From contig OX637296.1 of NCBI GenBank assembly GCA_951799445.1, forward strand, positions 7,750,001 to 7,814,000: DNA of 64,000 nt, read 5' to 3'. The notes below the pieces were generated by a model. It was given only the letters and a program-made list of their open reading frames with translations. It had not been told where the DNA came from and made no database searches. Shown in pieces: positions 61,618-64,000 of the stretch. The position numbers and the translations under genes were made by a program. Each line of letters opens with the position of its first letter. The stretch's first letter is position 1. Source of the DNA: Pseudisothecium myosuroides. Lineage: Eukaryota; Streptophyta; Bryopsida; Hypnales; Lembophyllaceae.

Positions 61618-62713
61618 GGTGGAAACACCCAAAATCGTCAATTCAGCATAGTTGGAGGTACATTTCCCTAAAAATAATATTTTTGTAATACTAGCAAGTG
61701 AAAATCATGAATATTCCAAAAAAAAATAGATTTTTTGGATGTGGTGTGTAATTTCTATGATTTTTTAAAGTGCCGGTTGCTTAGACCACTGAAACTCACA
61801 TAGGTGAATCCTAAACTGAAATCTGCAAAAATCACCAGTCATCAAATCACGATGAATATCTTTCATATGCACTAAATTTCAGGACATTTGGAAATAGGAG
61901 TCAAAAGTTATGGCCAAATATGTTACTTTTTTTCGTAACTGGGCAGTCCGGGCAGCAAGAAAAATTTGGCAAAAATTTGATTTTTTCTTTTTAATATTTT
62001 TTTTCTTGTAGATTATATTTTTGTCTATCTGGAAAGCTTTGATTCATTTCATTTGGATTTGTTATGAGAAAGTTATGGACATTCTTGTTTTTCGGGCAGT
62101 TAGAGCATCTTCTTGAAAAAAATAACTTGTAAAATTCATTTCTAAATGCTATTTTTGCAATTTAAAAAAAAAAAAAAAAATTCTCATGGTTTAGTTTACT
62201 TGCTAGAACAATCTCACCATTGGGATTAGTGTATTTTAATTCCATCTAAAATATATTAATGTTTTAGATTTTCCTTCTATCTCATACCTACTTCTACTTA
62301 ATAATTTTTTTAGGAATGATAATTAAGTTTTTTTGAATATTATTTTTTTTCGTAGACTCTCAACTCAATTCTCCACTATAAAGATTTGAAGCACAAAACT
62401 TTGTAGTGCAAAAATTTTAAGTGAAAAATGTTTAAAGTCAAAAAATCTAGTCCCGCAATGTGCTGAAATACTTGTTTTTTCCACTTCAAACGCAGATTTC
62501 TTGCAATCTAAGCGGTCAAAAATTCTGAAATTTTTTCCACACATTCTCATACTAGTTAGGTGTAAGATCCTACGGTTAGATGTGAAAAAAAAACATTTTT
62601 CATTTTTTTTTACTCCTTGCTATAGAAATGGCAGTTTTGATGGTTTTTTGGCAGAAAAAAGGCCTTGGGCCTTTAGGGGTTAAGGAACAGGGATGGTTTT
62701 GGGTGTTTCTACC
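61618..62713 (+). mobile_element. Family F MITE, copy F3, split by A11
   Basis: The left end GGTGGAAACACCCAAAATCG and right end GGTTTTGGGTGTTTCTACC form the clearest terminal inversion of family F. The left part shares all F1 blocks. A11 fills 61854-62679 and a deletion removed part of both. Confidence 0.7.
61854..62679 (-). mobile_element. A/B chimeric TTAA element A11, truncated (826 bp)
   Basis: Starts inside the B-type right end (GAATATCTTTCATATGCACT) and then matches A9 nearly base for base to CCTTGGGCCTTTAGGGG and TTAA at 62680-62683. The first ~110 bp and one TTAA are missing. Confidence 0.8.
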
Positions 62714-63299
62714 TTATATAATGCTTTAAAAAATTAAAGAATGAAAAATAAAAAAAATATGAGTCATCATTCATCTATGTTGGTTGAAAGAAAGAATCTA
62801 TAAAGTAATTGACCCTATTGTGGACACACATCTTTGAAAAAGCCCGTTACATGCACAATTCTTTATGTAAAATGTATATCTCACAACACATGTACATCAC
62901 AAGAAATTTTGTGCTTGCAATAGGCTTGTCCAAACTTGTGTTTGGAATGGAGTTAGTTACATTAGTAATTAGATGAGATTCTTCTATTCGCCAAGATTGT
63001 ACTTGCTTCTAAAGTGCTTAGATATTCGTGATGAATCACATCATGTCATTAAGTCTTTGCTCCAAAAAGTTCTTCAAAGTCTCAAGTGCACTGTCAGCAT
63101 CTTGAATCCCACGACTTTTCCAACATTTTCTAAATTTACCACAACTTTTTTTCAACTTTATTACTTATCAAAGTCAAATCAACGACATAGGCTGGAAGCT
63201 AAACATTTCATATCACTTAACACTTAATAGTTATAGGACAGCACAAATCTCCTTACACACGTGATGAAATTTTCACATTCACGGAAGTTACCTTACAAT
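62714..63299. other. Intergenic DNA, no gene seen
   Basis: The plus-strand frame 62973-63227 has no recognisable domain. No repeat match found. Confidence 0.4.
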
Positions 63300-63824
63300 G
63301 GGTACATCCAAAATCGCACCATACCTAAAACAACCACCATCACTCTATGCATGTACATCTCCAAAATCAATATGTACCTATGTTGAAGAAACGATTTTAG
63401 AACATCTACGCACACAAACTTTGACCCTTCCTAACTTTTGCTCACGTATCCGAGTTGTGTTCTTTGGTGCGTTGGAACCTCCTTTCACTTACCAACAAGA
63501 AAATCAATGAAAATTTGATCAGTCTAACGAGTAGTAACTACTCCCTCAGTCCCACTAAAAAGCTCCAAATCGGTTTAGGGTTTGTATCACTAAACTGCTT
63601 CATTTATTGATTTTGATCATTGAGCAATCCATCTAGAATTCAAATCATGTGTGTAACCATTCCGCCCCCCATTTCACATTGCTTGCTCAACAATCAACAA
63701 TCAAAATCAATAAATGGAACCCTTTTTGTGAAACAAACCCTAAACCGATTTGGAGCTTTTTAGTGGGACTGAGGGAGTAGTAAGTAAGCACGGTAGCAAA
63801 AAGCGGTGATTTGGGGGGGTACCC
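63300..63824 (+). mobile_element. Family G element, copy 5, split by a Stowaway-like MITE
   Basis: It begins GGGTACATCCAAAATCG and ends with GATTTGGGGGGGTACCC, inverted ends of a MITE. Without the insert it is ~286 bp, in line with copies 1, 2 and 4. Non-coding. Confidence 0.65.
63541..63777. mobile_element. Stowaway-like MITE (237 bp)
   Basis: TA at 63539-63540 and 63778-63779 flank a perfect 45-bp terminal inversion that begins CTCCCTCAGTCCCACTAAAA. This is the Stowaway (Tc1/mariner) terminal motif CTCCCTCCGTCCC with one change. Further inverted sequence (ATTTATTGATTTTGAT) continues inward. The perfect ends suggest recent activity. Confidence 0.9.
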
Positions 63825-64000
63825 ACCTCTGACTGTAGAGCTGTGGATGCCGCGGTTTAGTGGGGACTGGGGAGCCCGCCTTTTTAGGGGTCCACCTAGG
63901 CGTGTTTTGATTGGCACGGACCTGCTATGCTGTCGTCATGCGGTGTCAGCATGCTGACCGGAGGAGGGTTCGGGAGGAAGGTTCCGGGTACTTTATTAAG
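63825..64000. other. Right edge, GC-richer, unassigned
   Basis: Too short to interpret; no supported feature. Confidence 0.3.

Overview
This is nuclear DNA from a plant, most likely a non-seed land plant (moss, liverwort, hornwort, lycophyte or fern). Two multi-exon genes with plant-specific architectures sit among AT-rich, heavily nested transposons. A Ty3/gypsy chromovirus in the window has pol motifs that read more like the fungal/moss type than the usual seed-plant type. The sequence does not settle the species.

Genes. (1) Minus strand, 16714 to 7262: a seven-exon gene for a basic helix-loop-helix factor of the land-plant group containing Arabidopsis bHLH010/089/091 and rice EAT1/TIP2, with a C-terminal ACT-like region; the model gives 669 residues. 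(2) Minus strand, 60462 to 53549: a fourteen-exon gene for an 858-residue membrane-anchored SMP plus C2-domain protein, the plant NTMC2T3/SYTF family (Arabidopsis At3g18370), a predicted lipid-transfer tether. All junctions in both models keep frame; 18 of 19 introns are phase 0. I see no tRNA, rRNA or CRISPR.

Layout. 1-7261: AT-rich intergenic DNA with small repeats. 7262-16714: bHLH gene. 17417-52043: a transposon graveyard. 53549-60462: SMP-C2 gene. 60463-61617: its upstream region. 61618-64000: more nested small elements.

Main discovery. The graveyard is dominated by small non-coding elements bounded by TTAA on both sides with terminal inverted repeats starting CCC (one family GGG). At least six families can be told apart: A (~930 bp, 11 copies), B (~926 bp), C (573 bp), H (636 bp), E (~220 bp) and K (735 bp, GGG ends). 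They are repeatedly nested inside one another. Subtracting each insert with one TTAA restores the host to family length (933, 928, 925, 219 and 217 bp), which shows a 4-bp TTAA duplication. TTAA duplication with CCC termini is the signature of piggyBac transposition, which I do not know as an established feature of land-plant genomes. No matching transposase is in the window. A decayed Tc1/mariner transposase, a Stowaway-like MITE, the chromovirus, a ~290-bp-arm foldback and several unclassified MITE families complete the repeat content.
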